Shown here: positions 24,975 to 34,406 of the stretch, piece after piece
Numbering within the stretch: the stretch's first letter is position 1
Layout: the number at the start of each line of letters is the position of its first letter
NCBI GenBank assembly: GCA_014360905.1
Contig: JACIWW010000003.1
Location: forward strand, 1 to 64,000
Source: Chloroflexota bacterium
GTDB lineage: Bacteria; Chloroflexota; Anaerolineae; UBA2200
DNA length: 64,000 bases
Reading direction: 5' to 3'
Translations under genes and position numbers: made by a program
Notes under the pieces: model-generated
The model's database searches: none
What the model was told of the DNA's origin: nothing
Seen by the model: only the letters and a program-made list of their open reading frames with translations

Positions 24975-26593
24975 GTATGTCAACTTTGCGTGTTGAGCGC
25001 AGGCAATTCGTCATCGGTCTGATACTGGCCACTTGCACAATGGTAGCGATTCTGCTCACATTGAGTGATGTCGGCGTGACCTGGGATGAGCCATTGTACC
25101 TGAAGGCTTCACGTGGCTACATGACCTGGTTGGGACTGCTCAAACAAGGCCTGCAGCAGCGTGACCTGCGTGAAGCATTTTCGGATGCATCCATTACCCG
25201 TTGGTGGATGCAGCACCCGACTCTGGAACTGCATCCTCCGTTGGGCAAGTTCTTGTCTGGCCTGACGTGGGCTGCTTTACGGGGCGTGCTAGGCGATATT
25301 GCTGCTCATCGCGTGAGCAATGCAGCACTATTTTCACTCCTGGTGGCATTGGTATTTTGGATGGTAGCCTCTGCCTACGATACAGCGAGTGGCATCTTTG
25401 CTGCTCTATCTTTGGTGCTCATGCCACGTATGTTCCTCCATGCTCACTTGGCCAACATTGACACTACGGTAGCCATTACCTGGTTCTTAGCGATGTACCT
25501 TTTCTGGAGATACGTAGCCAAGCCCAGTTGGTTTCTGGTCCTCTGCACGGGGATTGCTTATGGCCTGGCATTTGGAACCAAATTGAATGCCATCGTTATG
25601 CCTTTAGTGTGGGTTATCTGGGTGCTGCTGTTTGACCGCAACTGGCGCGCGTTAGCCAAGCTAATCCTGATGGGGATCATTGGCATTGGGGTTTTCATCG
25701 CTATATGGCCTTGGTTGTACCACGATACAGTAAATCGCCTGCTATACTATTTCTTCATGGCATCGCGTTTCAAAGACCGGCCCCAGTTCTACCTAGGTCA
25801 GACGCCAGCGCATGTGCCTTGGCATTATCCATTCGTCATTACATTGGCTGTGGTGCCTTTGGTCATCACGGTAATGTATGTATTGGGATTCGTTCGAGTT
25901 GTGCGCAGCAGGTCAGACCGAACGGGCTGGCTGCTCATTCTGAATGCATTGGTGCCTCTGCTCATCGCTGCTACTCCATTCCAAGCGGTATATAGCGGCG
26001 AAAGGCACTTTATCCCTGCTTACCCGTACCTGGCTTGTCTTGCTGGAGTGGGATTTGGCAGTGTGTTGAGCCTGTTGAGTGCGACTTGGCAGCGGTTCTA
26101 CCAGCAGGTTAGCCCACGCCAAGCCCGTTGGCTATTTGGCTTGCTGTTAGTTTTGCTTCTCATACCACCGTTGTTTTCCATCGTTGACATCCACCCATAT
26201 GAATTGTCTTACTATAGTGAACTGGTGGGGGGACTGCCCGGAGCTACCCGACTGGGGCTAGAAACCACTTTCTGGTGTGAGACGTATCGAGACGCGCTGC
26301 CGTATCTGAACCAAAACGCCGAGCCCGGGGCCATTGTATGGGCGGAAAATCCTTTTGTCTTACGCCTCTATCAGCGCTATGGTTTGTTACGGGAAGATCT
26401 GGATGTAACGGGAGGGGACATTGTCAGTCCTTATGAAGCTGATTACGCAGTAGTTGAGATGCGTCAAACTGGGTTCAGCTATACGCCAGAGGTGGTGGAT
26501 ATCCTGCGCGAATACTCACCAGTGTATGCTCTGGATTACAAAGGGGTCGTATTGCTATATGTTTATCGTCTCAGGCAGAAAGAACAAGGCTGA
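24971..26593 (+). CDS. GT39-type membrane glycosyltransferase
   Basis: 540 residues with a GTG start overlapping the previous stop; ATG at 24977 is the alternative. The first-loop motif is GVTWDEPLYLKASRGY. LELHPPLGKFLSGLTW resembles the HPPLGK motif of eukaryotic-type protein O-mannosyltransferases more closely than its neighbours do. About ten membrane segments follow, with a C-terminal soluble part ending in a Tyr/Val-rich strand. Of the enzymes in this cluster it is among the better candidates for transfer to protein, though a glycan acceptor remains possible. Confidence 0.88.
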   Translation: MSMSTLRVERRQFVIGLILATCTMVAILLTLSDVGVTWDEPLYLKASRGYMTWLGLLKQGLQQRDLREAFSDASITRWWMQHPTLELHPPLGKFLSGLTWAALRGVLGDIAAHRVSNAALFSLLVALVFWMVASAYDTASGIFAALSLVLMPRMFLHAHLANIDTTVAITWFLAMYLFWRYVAKPSWFLVLCTGIAYGLAFGTKLNAIVMPLVWVIWVLLFDRNWRALAKLILMGIIGIGVFIAIWPWLYHDTVNRLLYYFFMASRFKDRPQFYLGQTPAHVPWHYPFVITLAVVPLVITVMYVLGFVRVVRSRSDRTGWLLILNALVPLLIAATPFQAVYSGERHFIPAYPYLACLAGVGFGSVLSLLSATWQRFYQQVSPRQARWLFGLLLVLLLIPPLFSIVDIHPYELSYYSELVGGLPGATRLGLETTFWCETYRDALPYLNQNAEPGAIVWAENPFVLRLYQRYGLLREDLDVTGGDIVSPYEADYAVVEMRQTGFSYTPEVVDILREYSPVYALDYKGVVLLYVYRLRQKEQG

Positions 26594-26603
26594 GGTAGTC
26601 GAA

Positions 26604-28046
26604 ATGGTATCCAATTTGTACAAGAGGATAACGAATCTGTGGCGAGGTCATTTTCACCTTGAATTGCCGAAAGTAGATCTTGTCTTGCTCCTGATCTTGG
26701 CACTAATGGCTGCCATTGTTATGTTCTGGCGCCTGGGTGAGGGTAGTCTAGGGGACTATGATGAAGCGGCCTATGCACAGATCGCGCGGGAAATGCTATG
26801 GCGGAATGACTTTAACACTTTGCGTTGGAACGGCGTGGAGTTCTTCGACAAGCCTCCGCTGTGCTTATGGTTCACTGCATTGGCCTACAAGGTATTTGGC
26901 ATCAATGAGTTTGCGGCGCGGGTCGTATCTGCTTTTTCCGGTGTATTGGTCATCTTGCTAGTCTATATGCTAGGACGTGATCTGTTTGGCAAACGCATTG
27001 TGGGTCTGGGCGCGGCTATCATCCTGCTGGCTATTAACCGTAATCTTTCCAGCCATAGCTGCAACTTCGTTAGTTTAGCGCGTGTAGGAATGCTCGATGC
27101 ACCTCTGATCCTGATGATGACCCTGTCTGTCTGGTTTGTCTGGCGTGGCCAGCGAGATGCCAAGTGGCTCATCTGGCTGGGGATACCACTTGGTCTGGGG
27201 CTGATGGTGAAGAGCGTTGCCGGATTGATGGCCTATGGCATTGTAGTGCTCTTTTTGCTCACCAGTGCAGGGTTGTTCTGGAAACAGAAGGAGATCATCT
27301 GGGGATTTCTGCTCTCGCTGCTGGTGGCAGTACCCTGGCATCTGGGTCAGTTGCTGATCTGGGGTCGGTCTTTCTGGGATTCTTACATGGTTTCTTTGAC
27401 TGTGGGTTACGTAACCGGTGAGCAGGGTCATATGCGGGATCCTTTTTTCTATTTCCGCATTATACGGCAAGGTTTTCCCATTTTGTATCCGCTCATAGCA
27501 TTAGCAGTCCTGTACGGGATATACCGGGCTCTGCGTCATAGGGACCGAGCGGCAACCCTCTTGTTGTGTTGGACACTGGTGCCCATGTTATTGTACAATA
27601 TCTCACGCAGCAAGATAGGCTGGTATATCATTCCCGTTTATCCAGCGTTGGCATTATTGACCATGAACCTGCTGGCTGCAGTGTTGCGCAGGGAGCTGGC
27701 TCTTCTCCTTGTCCTAGTAACTACTGTGGCTTTTCATCCCATCTTGCCTTCCGCCAGAGACTTCAATCCGGATGTGAAGTCAGTGGCTTCTTACAGCAAA
27801 TATGTGGTTAGCGAAAATGCCATCATGGTGAATTATTGGCCAGGCTCATATTGGATTAGACCCTCGGCCTTGTTTTATGCAGGCCGGCCACTGCTTCTGG
27901 TAACCGATGAGCAGGCATTGCGGCGTTTGTTTATGAGCGGAGAAGATTGCTACGTGCTGGCTGATTGGGTATATTGGGAACCGCTGCAAGAACTGGGAGA
28001 GGTCATATATCGTTCTGGAAATTATGTCTTAGTCAAAGCGAAATGA
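26604..28046 (+). CDS. ArnT-like GT-C glycosyltransferase
   Basis: 480 residues. LGDYDEAAYAQIAREML is close to the ArnT signature (DExxYAxIAREM), and FFDKPPLCLWFTALAYKVFG matches its second conserved loop. About eleven hydrophobic segments are present. ArnT moves aminoarabinose from undecaprenyl phosphate to lipid A; a Chloroflexota cell would lack lipid A, so another acceptor is expected. The ATG at 26604 is chosen because GAGG lies 8 bases upstream; the frame is open earlier but overlaps the preceding gene. It is followed after 26 bases by a polyprenyl-phosphate-sugar-synthase-like gene, which could supply its donor. Confidence 0.9.
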   Translation: MVSNLYKRITNLWRGHFHLELPKVDLVLLLILALMAAIVMFWRLGEGSLGDYDEAAYAQIAREMLWRNDFNTLRWNGVEFFDKPPLCLWFTALAYKVFGINEFAARVVSAFSGVLVILLVYMLGRDLFGKRIVGLGAAIILLAINRNLSSHSCNFVSLARVGMLDAPLILMMTLSVWFVWRGQRDAKWLIWLGIPLGLGLMVKSVAGLMAYGIVVLFLLTSAGLFWKQKEIIWGFLLSLLVAVPWHLGQLLIWGRSFWDSYMVSLTVGYVTGEQGHMRDPFFYFRIIRQGFPILYPLIALAVLYGIYRALRHRDRAATLLLCWTLVPMLLYNISRSKIGWYIIPVYPALALLTMNLLAAVLRRELALLLVLVTTVAFHPILPSARDFNPDVKSVASYSKYVVSENAIMVNYWPGSYWIRPSALFYAGRPLLLVTDEQALRRLFMSGEDCYVLADWVYWEPLQELGEVIYRSGNYVLVKAK

Positions 28047-28072
28047 GTGCTCAGAAAGAGCGAGGGTAGTTG

Positions 28073-28801
28073 ATGTCTTCAAATATATTCCTATCTATCA
28101 CCGCACCCGCCTACAACGAACGCGAGAATATCGAGAAATTGGTAACTTATTGGGAAGACATCTTTGCCCGTGATGGCATCCAGGGCGAAATAGTCATCGG
28201 CGAAGATGGCAGCACCGATGGCACTAAGGACATCTTGCGGGACCTCCAGCGCAAATTCGACAACCTGATAGTAGTAGATCACGCCGTCAATCAAGGATAT
28301 GGTTATGCCTTGTCCAGTGCTATCGCTCGCTCTAGGGGCGACTATGTCTTGACCATTGATTCAGATGGGCAATTTGATGCCGCTGAATACGCGCTTCTGT
28401 TGGCAGAGATGCAAAAAGGCTATGATGTGGTCACTGGCTACCGGCGCCACAAGCAGGACCAGCCATTGCGGGTGATCGCTGATCGAGTACTCAACCTTAT
28501 TATCCGTGTTTTATTCCGCCTATCTTTGCGCGATACCAATTGTGCGCTAAAACTTCTGCGAGGTGATGTAGCACGACGCCTTACAGTGGAGGCGCGAGGA
28601 TACCCGACACCCACGGAATTGCTAGTGCGCGCTCATACTTTAGGTTATCGCATTGGTGAGGTGGGCATTACTCACTACGAACGAGCCGGGGGGAAAACCA
28701 AGTTGAAGGCCCTGCGTACGAGTTGGCATATGCTCTTATTCTTGATTTACTTGAAATACAAGCAAATGCTCTTTAGGGCAAAGATTATCAACAGCTTTTA
28801 A
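28073..28801 (+). CDS. GT2 glycosyltransferase, polyprenyl-phosphate-sugar synthase-like
   Basis: 242 residues, cytoplasmic. It shows SITAPAYNERENIEKL, VIGEDGSTDGTKDI and LTIDSDGQFDAAE (DxD), then a Cys-Ala-Leu-Lys-Leu stretch and TELLVRAHTLGYRI, the pattern of dolichyl-phosphate-mannose synthase relatives. There are no C-terminal membrane helices, so it would charge polyprenyl phosphate at the inner face for the GT-C enzymes. GAGGG lies 6 bases before the ATG at 28073. It sits between an ArnT-like gene and a sugar nucleotidyltransferase, so synthesis of donor, carrier charging and transfer are adjacent. Confidence 0.9.
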   Translation: MSSNIFLSITAPAYNERENIEKLVTYWEDIFARDGIQGEIVIGEDGSTDGTKDILRDLQRKFDNLIVVDHAVNQGYGYALSSAIARSRGDYVLTIDSDGQFDAAEYALLLAEMQKGYDVVTGYRRHKQDQPLRVIADRVLNLIIRVLFRLSLRDTNCALKLLRGDVARRLTVEARGYPTPTELLVRAHTLGYRIGEVGITHYERAGGKTKLKALRTSWHMLLFLIYLKYKQMLFRAKIINSF

Positions 28802-28814
28802 ACTTGGAGGAATC

Positions 28815-29780
28815 TTGTCACAAAAATTACTCGGGGTCATTTTAGCTGCTGGCAAAGGCGGCCGTATACAACCGTTAAACTTATACCTGCCCAAGCCCTT
28901 GCTGCCGGTGTGTAACAAGCCCATCATCCAATACCAGTTGGAAGATATGCGCAAGATCGGCGTACGCGATGTGATTATTGTCGTTGGTCATTTGAAGGAA
29001 GAGATTATCTCCTACTTTGGTGATGGTTCTTCTCTAGGTCTACATATCCGCTATGTCGAGCAGCAGGAAACACTGGGCATTGCCCATGCCGTGGCGCAAC
29101 TGGAAAACGTGGTTGATTCGCCATTTATCCTGTTCCTGGGTGACATCTTTCTCGTGCCCAAGGACTTGCAATCCATGGAGCGCATGTTCTGGGAGCGCCG
29201 CGCAGGAGCTGTATTGGCTGTCAAGCGGGAGAAAAACCCGGAGTACGTCCGACGCAACTTTGCCGTAATCCTGCATGCTAGTGGTACCGTCACGCGGGTG
29301 ATTGAGAAGCCGCGTTATGTGACCAGTGACCTCAAAGGGTGTGGCGTATATATTTTTGACCTGGCTATTTTCGATGCCATCAGGCGCACACCACGGACAG
29401 CGCAGCGCGATGAGTACGAGATTACGAATTCGATCCAAATCCTCATTGACGATGGCTTTCCCGTCTATCCCGCAGAAGTCATTGATTGGGATATGAACAT
29501 CACTTTTGCCTGTGATTTGCTGGATTGCAACTGCAATCAACTTCAGCGGCTAGGCAAGCCATATCTGGTGGGACGGAATACGACGATCCATCCGGGTGCC
29601 ATGCTGGTGGGGTCCGTGCTCGGAGATGATGTAACAGTGGAGAATCCGATTACGATCGAGGATTCGTTGATTCTCTCCGGCACGCGTATTACAACCACGC
29701 AGGATATCCATCGCATGCTATTGACTCCTGATGTCAGTATTGATTGCTCTTCTGAGAAGGGGTTGAACTGTGGATTATAA
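28815..29780 (+). CDS. sugar-nucleotide nucleotidyltransferase with left-handed helix tail (RmlA/GlmU-like)
   Basis: 321 residues starting at TTG, with GGAGG 4 bases upstream. The catalytic start is GVILAAGKGGRIQPL, then LPKPLLPVCNKPII. LFLGDIFLV carries the metal-binding Asp, and VIEKP is conserved. The final 60 residues (VGRNTTIHPGAMLVGSVLG) form part of a hexapeptide-repeat helix, as in glucose-1-phosphate nucleotidyltransferases acting on activated sugars. The usual GxGTRL is GKGGRI here. It probably makes the NDP-hexose used by the epimerase whose start overlaps it by 11 bases. Confidence 0.9.
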   Translation: MSQKLLGVILAAGKGGRIQPLNLYLPKPLLPVCNKPIIQYQLEDMRKIGVRDVIIVVGHLKEEIISYFGDGSSLGLHIRYVEQQETLGIAHAVAQLENVVDSPFILFLGDIFLVPKDLQSMERMFWERRAGAVLAVKREKNPEYVRRNFAVILHASGTVTRVIEKPRYVTSDLKGCGVYIFDLAIFDAIRRTPRTAQRDEYEITNSIQILIDDGFPVYPAEVIDWDMNITFACDLLDCNCNQLQRLGKPYLVGRNTTIHPGAMLVGSVLGDDVTVENPITIEDSLILSGTRITTTQDIHRMLLTPDVSIDCSSEKGLNCGL

Positions 29781-30699
29781 AAGAGCGCTGATAACTGGAG
29801 GGGCAGGGTTTATCGGCTCTCATCTGGTAGAGCGGCTTCTGCAAGAAGGCCTGCAGGTGGTAGTGCTGGACGATTTATCCGTCGGCAAGCGCGAGAATGT
29901 ACCAAAGGAAGCCGAATTTATACTGGGTGATGTTCGAGACCCTGCTGCAGTGGCAACAGCCGTGTCTGGTGTGGACGCTGTTTTTCACTTGGCAGCTAGA
30001 GTCAGTATACGCGCTTCGGTAGCTGGTTTTTATGAGGATGCAGAAACTAACCTCATGGGCACCCTCAATGTGTTGCGCGCCTGCGCCTCCGCGAGGATTA
30101 AGAAGTTTGTCTACGCTTCTTCCATGGCTGTTTATGCTGATGCTGAGAAACCTGTTCCCTTGCCTGAAACACACCCCACAGTACCGATATCGCCTTATGG
30201 TGTTGCCAAACTAGCCAGCGAAAGATATGCCATGCTGGTGGCAGAGCAATCTGGTTTTCAGGCGGTAGCCTTACGCTATTTCAATACTTATGGTCCGCGA
30301 CAAGGTTTCACTCCATATGTGGGGGTTATCACCATTTTCATTCAACGCCTACTGCGTGGCGAACCACCATTGATCTTCGGTGATGGTGAACAGTGTCGTG
30401 ATTTTGTGTATGTCGGCGATGTTGTTGAAGCTACGTTTCGCGCTTTGGTGCGCCCTGTGCATGGGGAAGTATGCAATGTTGGTTCTGGTGTAGGCACCTC
30501 GGTGAACCAGTTGGCTGCTTTACTCTGTGCGCGTATGCATCCTGGCATTGAGCCTCAGCATATACCCGCACATCCTGGTGAACTGCGCAACTCTGTTGCT
30601 GATATACGCAAAGCCCGAGAACTACTTGGGTATGAACCGCGTGGTCGGCTGGTGGAAAAAATTGACGAAGTCATTGCTTGGAATCGAGGGAGTATGTAG
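29770..30699 (+). CDS. NAD-dependent UDP-glucose 4-epimerase-like SDR
   Basis: 309 residues, GTG start inside the end of the preceding gene. The nucleotide-binding motif GGAGFIGSH lies at residues 10-18, with VVLDDLSVGK after it. The catalytic pair is Y143 and K147 in SPYGVAKL, with the Ser of ASSMAVYA upstream. RYFNTYGPRQGF and FGDGEQCRDFVYVGDVV are standard extended-SDR sugar-epimerase motifs. It likely inverts C4 of an NDP-sugar made by the upstream nucleotidyltransferase. Dehydratase activity is less likely because the Y..K context is epimerase-like. Confidence 0.92.
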   Translation: MDYKRALITGGAGFIGSHLVERLLQEGLQVVVLDDLSVGKRENVPKEAEFILGDVRDPAAVATAVSGVDAVFHLAARVSIRASVAGFYEDAETNLMGTLNVLRACASARIKKFVYASSMAVYADAEKPVPLPETHPTVPISPYGVAKLASERYAMLVAEQSGFQAVALRYFNTYGPRQGFTPYVGVITIFIQRLLRGEPPLIFGDGEQCRDFVYVGDVVEATFRALVRPVHGEVCNVGSGVGTSVNQLAALLCARMHPGIEPQHIPAHPGELRNSVADIRKARELLGYEPRGRLVEKIDEVIAWNRGSM

Positions 30700-30700
30700 C

Positions 30701-31471
30701 ATGAGCGCTTCCACAGCAAAGACTCTTTTGATTATACCTGCTCACAACGAAGCGAACAACATTGGACAGGTCTTGGCCGAGGTGAGAGATACCGGACTTG
30801 AGCTAGACATATTGATCGTTGACGACTATTCGACCGATGACACCGCGCTTGTTGCTCTTGATGCTGGAGCGCGTGTGCTGCGCTTGCCCTGCAATCTGGG
30901 CTATGGTGGTGCAGTACAGGCAGGTTTTCGCTACGCCGTTCACTACGGCTACGATTTTGGGGTGTTGATGGATGCAGATGGACAGCATGCAGCTAGTTGT
31001 ATCGCAGATCTGTTGCAGGTAGTACAATCAGGTAAGGCAGATTTTGCGCTTGGTTCCCGTTTTTTAGGGCGGATGGAGTATCGCACTACTTTTTTCAAGC
31101 GCGTGGGGATGGCTTTCTTCAGCCAGGTAGTCTCGCGCATCACAGGGCGGCATATCACCGATGCAACCTCTGGCTTCCAGGCCTTCAATCGTGAGGTGAT
31201 GGAATTTTTTGCTAAGGACAATTATCCTGTTGATTTTCCTGATGCTGATACCATCTTGCTGCTGCATTTTGCCGGGTTCCGTTTAGCCGAAGTGCCCGTT
31301 GTAATGCGTGAAAGATTGAGCGGGCAATCTATGCATTCTAGTTGGAAACCTATCTACTACATATTCAAGATGTTTCTTTCTATTTTTATTGTTTTATTGC
31401 GCCAGCGTACCCATAGCAATGCCGTGCGGCGAGGTCAGAGTCCGCTAAGAGAAGGACCTTCACCGTGTTGA
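30701..31471 (+). CDS. GT2 glycosyltransferase, polyprenyl-phosphate-sugar synthase-like
   Basis: 256 residues. LLIIPAHNEANNIGQVL, LIVDDYSTDDT, GYGGAVQAGF and LMDADGQH (DxD) match the DPM1/GtrB-like branch. TSGFQAFNREVMEFF and the late PVVMRERLSGQS are also typical. One weak hydrophobic segment near the end (FKMFLSIFIVLL) may touch the membrane. GAGGGAG lies 8 bases before the ATG. It lies close to a DUF2304 gene; the two families commonly occur as neighbours, suggesting a synthase with a small membrane partner. The end overlaps the deacetylase start by 7 bases. Confidence 0.9.
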   Translation: MSASTAKTLLIIPAHNEANNIGQVLAEVRDTGLELDILIVDDYSTDDTALVALDAGARVLRLPCNLGYGGAVQAGFRYAVHYGYDFGVLMDADGQHAASCIADLLQVVQSGKADFALGSRFLGRMEYRTTFFKRVGMAFFSQVVSRITGRHITDATSGFQAFNREVMEFFAKDNYPVDFPDADTILLLHFAGFRLAEVPVVMRERLSGQSMHSSWKPIYYIFKMFLSIFIVLLRQRTHSNAVRRGQSPLREGPSPC

Positions 31472-32316
31472 ACGCATTGACGATAGACTTGGAGGATTGG
31501 TATCATCCCGAATTGGTGCGTCCCCGGCTGTCGTCCGCTGAGCAGGAGGCGCAGATTGAACAATCCACTTGGCCGCTTTTGGATTTGCTGCAGGAGCGAG
31601 GAGTTAAAGCCACTTTCTTTGTTGTGGGCCAAGTGGCTCAACGACATCCAAGTCTTATCGAGGCTATTGCTGCGCAAGGTCATGAACTGGCCTGCCATGG
31701 AATGAGCCACAGGCCATTGTGGGAGATGACACCGGATGAATTCCGCACCGAGTTGGAAGAGTTCGGTCAAGTCATATCAGCGCTTGTGCCTGGGACCGAG
31801 ATCATTGGTTTTCGCGCTCCCACCTTTTCTCTGGATAACCGGACGCATTGGGCATTGGGTATCCTAGCAGAGTTTGGGTATCGGTACGATTCGAGCGTGT
31901 TTCCGCTGCGCACTCCGCTTTATGGAGTTAGCGGCTGCCCGCTCACAATCTACCGTCCTTCCGCAGGAAACATTGCAGTGCCTGATGATCATGGTGCACT
32001 GCTTGAATTCCCTATGTCCGTGTGGTCATGGGCAGGTCTGAAGATACCTGTGGGCGGTGGCGTTTACTTACGGATTTTGCCGCTTGCTTTAGTCAAATTT
32101 TGTTTGAGACAAATTAACAGTGAAAGGCCTTTTGTCATTTATGTGCACCCTTGGGAAACGTATCCCAATACGCCGCGATTGGAACTGCCTTTGCCAGCCC
32201 GCTTAGCTACATATCACAACATTGGCAAGATGCTGCCTCGACTCGCAGCGCTGTTGGACGCATTTTCCTTTGCGCCGATGAGAACTGTGCTCGAAGACAT
32301 TGGGGAATTGAAATGA
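31465..32316 (+). CDS. polysaccharide deacetylase (NodB-type, DUF3473-like)
   Basis: 283 residues, GTG start. The fold begins with NALTIDLEDWYHPE, holding the metal-site Asp residues D8 and D11. VKATFFVVGQVAQRHP and ELACHGMSH supply the His ligands, and GFRAPTFSLDN holds the conserved Arg. FVIYVHPWET near the C-terminus is the second His region. This pattern is that of the deacetylases found with exopolysaccharide/exosortase-type clusters, which remove N-acetyl groups from amino sugars. No signal peptide is seen, so it would act in the cytoplasm or at the inner face, perhaps on a lipid-linked intermediate. Confidence 0.92.
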   Translation: MLNALTIDLEDWYHPELVRPRLSSAEQEAQIEQSTWPLLDLLQERGVKATFFVVGQVAQRHPSLIEAIAAQGHELACHGMSHRPLWEMTPDEFRTELEEFGQVISALVPGTEIIGFRAPTFSLDNRTHWALGILAEFGYRYDSSVFPLRTPLYGVSGCPLTIYRPSAGNIAVPDDHGALLEFPMSVWSWAGLKIPVGGGVYLRILPLALVKFCLRQINSERPFVIYVHPWETYPNTPRLELPLPARLATYHNIGKMLPRLAALLDAFSFAPMRTVLEDIGELK

Positions 32317-32366
32317 GCGCTTGGTTGAATGATTGCTTGCGCCTCGCTTTGCAGGAGGAGGATGTT

Positions 32367-32768
32367 ATGGAATTTCGGGCTCGCCTTTTTGCGATCGTGC
32401 TGGGCCTCGCAGTCTTGTTATTTGTGATCAACTTGGTACGCACAAGGAAATTGAAAGAAGAATTTGCCCTATTATGGCTACTCACAGGTGTGGTGTTGGT
32501 GCTCACCCCTTTGTTCATCGATTATTTGGATATGCTTGCATATACCCTTGGGATCGAGTACCCACCAGCCCTGATTTTTGTGCTAGCCATTATTTCTTTA
32601 TTGTTTATTCTTTTCCAGTTCTCTATGCGTTTTTCTCGTATGAGCGATCAGATCAAAGTTTTGATCCAGGAACTGGCATTGCTGCAAGCCCGGCTTGAAG
32701 TGCTTGAGCAAAAGGCTAGCGATGAAAAAGGGAGAAGCGATACAAATGACGAATGTGACACGAACTAA
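32367..32768 (+). CDS. DUF2304-family small membrane protein
   Basis: 133 residues: three hydrophobic helices (FAIVLGLAVLLFVINLV, LWLLTGVVLVLTPLF, ALIFVLAIISLLFILFQF) followed by a charged coiled-coil tail (LIQELALLQARLEVLEQK). This is the DUF2304 layout; members often lie beside GT2 polyprenyl-phosphate-sugar synthases and may hold them at the membrane. The ATG at 32367 has a strong AGGAGGAGG 6 bases upstream. A start at 32313 would overlap the deacetylase stop as ATGA and add 18 residues, so it remains possible. The GT-C gene that follows overlaps its end. Confidence 0.85.
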   Translation: MEFRARLFAIVLGLAVLLFVINLVRTRKLKEEFALLWLLTGVVLVLTPLFIDYLDMLAYTLGIEYPPALIFVLAIISLLFILFQFSMRFSRMSDQIKVLIQELALLQARLEVLEQKASDEKGRSDTNDECDTN

Positions 32769-34395
32769 TCCCAGAAGGAATGAAGTCCTAACTATTGCTG
32801 CTCTGTGCCTTTTGACTGCGTTGGTGCGTCTGGGGGCATTGTTGCTGCCACAGCGCATTGTGTGGGGTGATGAGCCTTTCTACCTCTGGTTGGGGCGTAA
32901 CTGGCTCACTGGAAGAGGCTACACTTTTACTGGCTACTCCGATGTACACCATACGCCGATGTATCCATTGCTGTCTGGGCTGTTCTATCTTCTTACCCAC
33001 AACATGGAGTTGGCTAGCGACATTTGTTACGTATTGTTTGGCGTACTATTGGTCATCCCAATGTATCTGCTAGCAAAAGAAATGTACAGAAGGGAGGTAG
33101 GTTATATTACTATAGCCCTGCTCGCTATCTATCCGGCTGTTGCCACAGCGCCGCTTTTCTGGGGCACGTTGACCGAGCCCCCTTATTATTTCTTTGTCTA
33201 CACTGGCCTGCTCATGGCCCTCCTCGCTATGCGTCGAGAACGTCTCTGGTCTTATCTTTTGGCCGGCATCTGCTTCGGCCTGGCCTACTTGACCCGTCCT
33301 GAGGCCGTGGCGTACGTGGCTATAGGTGGTCTGTTACTGGCTTTGGTCAGGCTCTTTGAGCGAAAATTATTCACGCGTCGGACACTGGTTGCGTTGACGC
33401 TTTATGTTGTAGGGTTTTTGCTATTGTTTTTGCCCTATGCCTATTACGTTGCTCGAGAGACTGGCTCGTGGATGATCAGTGAGAAAGCAGGAGTGACTTT
33501 TGTAACATGTATCGGTCTTTCCGAGGGTGATACGAAAGCTTTTGACCAGGCTACTTGGGGATTGGACTCCACTGGGCGGGAGGTGTTCTTTTTCTCCCGC
33601 GAGAGCTACCATGTGAGCATGTGGAATGTCATCCGTGCGTATCCTTCTGAATTCATGCAGTTGTTCATTCGGAATGTACGCCGTTTTATCAACTATTTGC
33701 TCTCCTGGCGGCTGTTTTCTTATTACTTTTTGCCTCTGATAGGTCTTGCCTTCTTCAAAAGGCCTTGGGACAAATTCCGGACGAAGGGGGAATTGCTCTT
33801 GCTGGCATCCCTTATGCCGGTAGGGGTTTTCTTGCTGTTCTTCATCCAAGATCGCTATATTGCTACTGTGCTGCCCACTCTGGTTATCTGGCTGGCTTTG
33901 GGTGCTTATGAACTAGGACTGTGGCTCAGTCAAACTGTGGCGAATCTGCTTGCTGGGCACGCACTACGACGCCGTTGGCTGACTGTTTTGGTAGCGGTTC
34001 CCACCCTAGTCCTCCTCGTTTGTCTCATCTTGCTTCAGCCGAGGATCATTGAAGACTACACAACGACAGGATCCTTCCGTCCAGAACATAAAGCCGTAGG
34101 ACTTTGGCTAAAGGAGCATATCCCTCAGGGTTCTACAGTAATGTCTCGCTATCCAGCAATTGCTTTTTACGCCGATGCTCGTTGGAAACCCACTCCGAAT
34201 GCCAAGTATGAGCAAGTTCTGTCTTATGCGCGAGCCAATCAGGTGGATTACTTTGTTTTGGATGAGCTCGAGACACGCGAACTACGTCCACAACTCGCTT
34301 TTCTGCTGAATGAGTATGCGACTCCCGCTGAGCTGGAACTGTTTCACGTGGTGCGCAGCACAGATGGGAAACTAGTGGTATTCAAATTGAGATAG
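32722..34395 (+). CDS. GT39-type membrane glycosyltransferase (paralog of the gene at 47690)
   Basis: About 557 residues with ten or more membrane segments. The first loop is RIVWGDEPFYLWLGRNWLTG, with DE as catalytic acid, then THNMELASDICYVLFG and FGLAYLTRPEAVAYVA. The product of the gene at 47690 shares this layout almost motif for motif (RWDEPDYLILGRNLFTG, LNSDICFVVFG, FGLAYLTKPEAVVYMA), so the two are paralogs in separate operons. The ends also match (MSRYPAIAFYADARW and MSRDTEVPFYAERRW). The start is uncertain: ATG 32722 has AAAGG 6 bases upstream, ATG 32746 lies 8 codons further on. Confidence 0.9.
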   Translation: MKKGEAIQMTNVTRTNPRRNEVLTIAALCLLTALVRLGALLLPQRIVWGDEPFYLWLGRNWLTGRGYTFTGYSDVHHTPMYPLLSGLFYLLTHNMELASDICYVLFGVLLVIPMYLLAKEMYRREVGYITIALLAIYPAVATAPLFWGTLTEPPYYFFVYTGLLMALLAMRRERLWSYLLAGICFGLAYLTRPEAVAYVAIGGLLLALVRLFERKLFTRRTLVALTLYVVGFLLLFLPYAYYVARETGSWMISEKAGVTFVTCIGLSEGDTKAFDQATWGLDSTGREVFFFSRESYHVSMWNVIRAYPSEFMQLFIRNVRRFINYLLSWRLFSYYFLPLIGLAFFKRPWDKFRTKGELLLLASLMPVGVFLLFFIQDRYIATVLPTLVIWLALGAYELGLWLSQTVANLLAGHALRRRWLTVLVAVPTLVLLVCLILLQPRIIEDYTTTGSFRPEHKAVGLWLKEHIPQGSTVMSRYPAIAFYADARWKPTPNAKYEQVLSYARANQVDYFVLDELETRELRPQLAFLLNEYATPAELELFHVVRSTDGKLVVFKLR

Positions 34396-34406
34396 TGTGA
34401 AAGCCT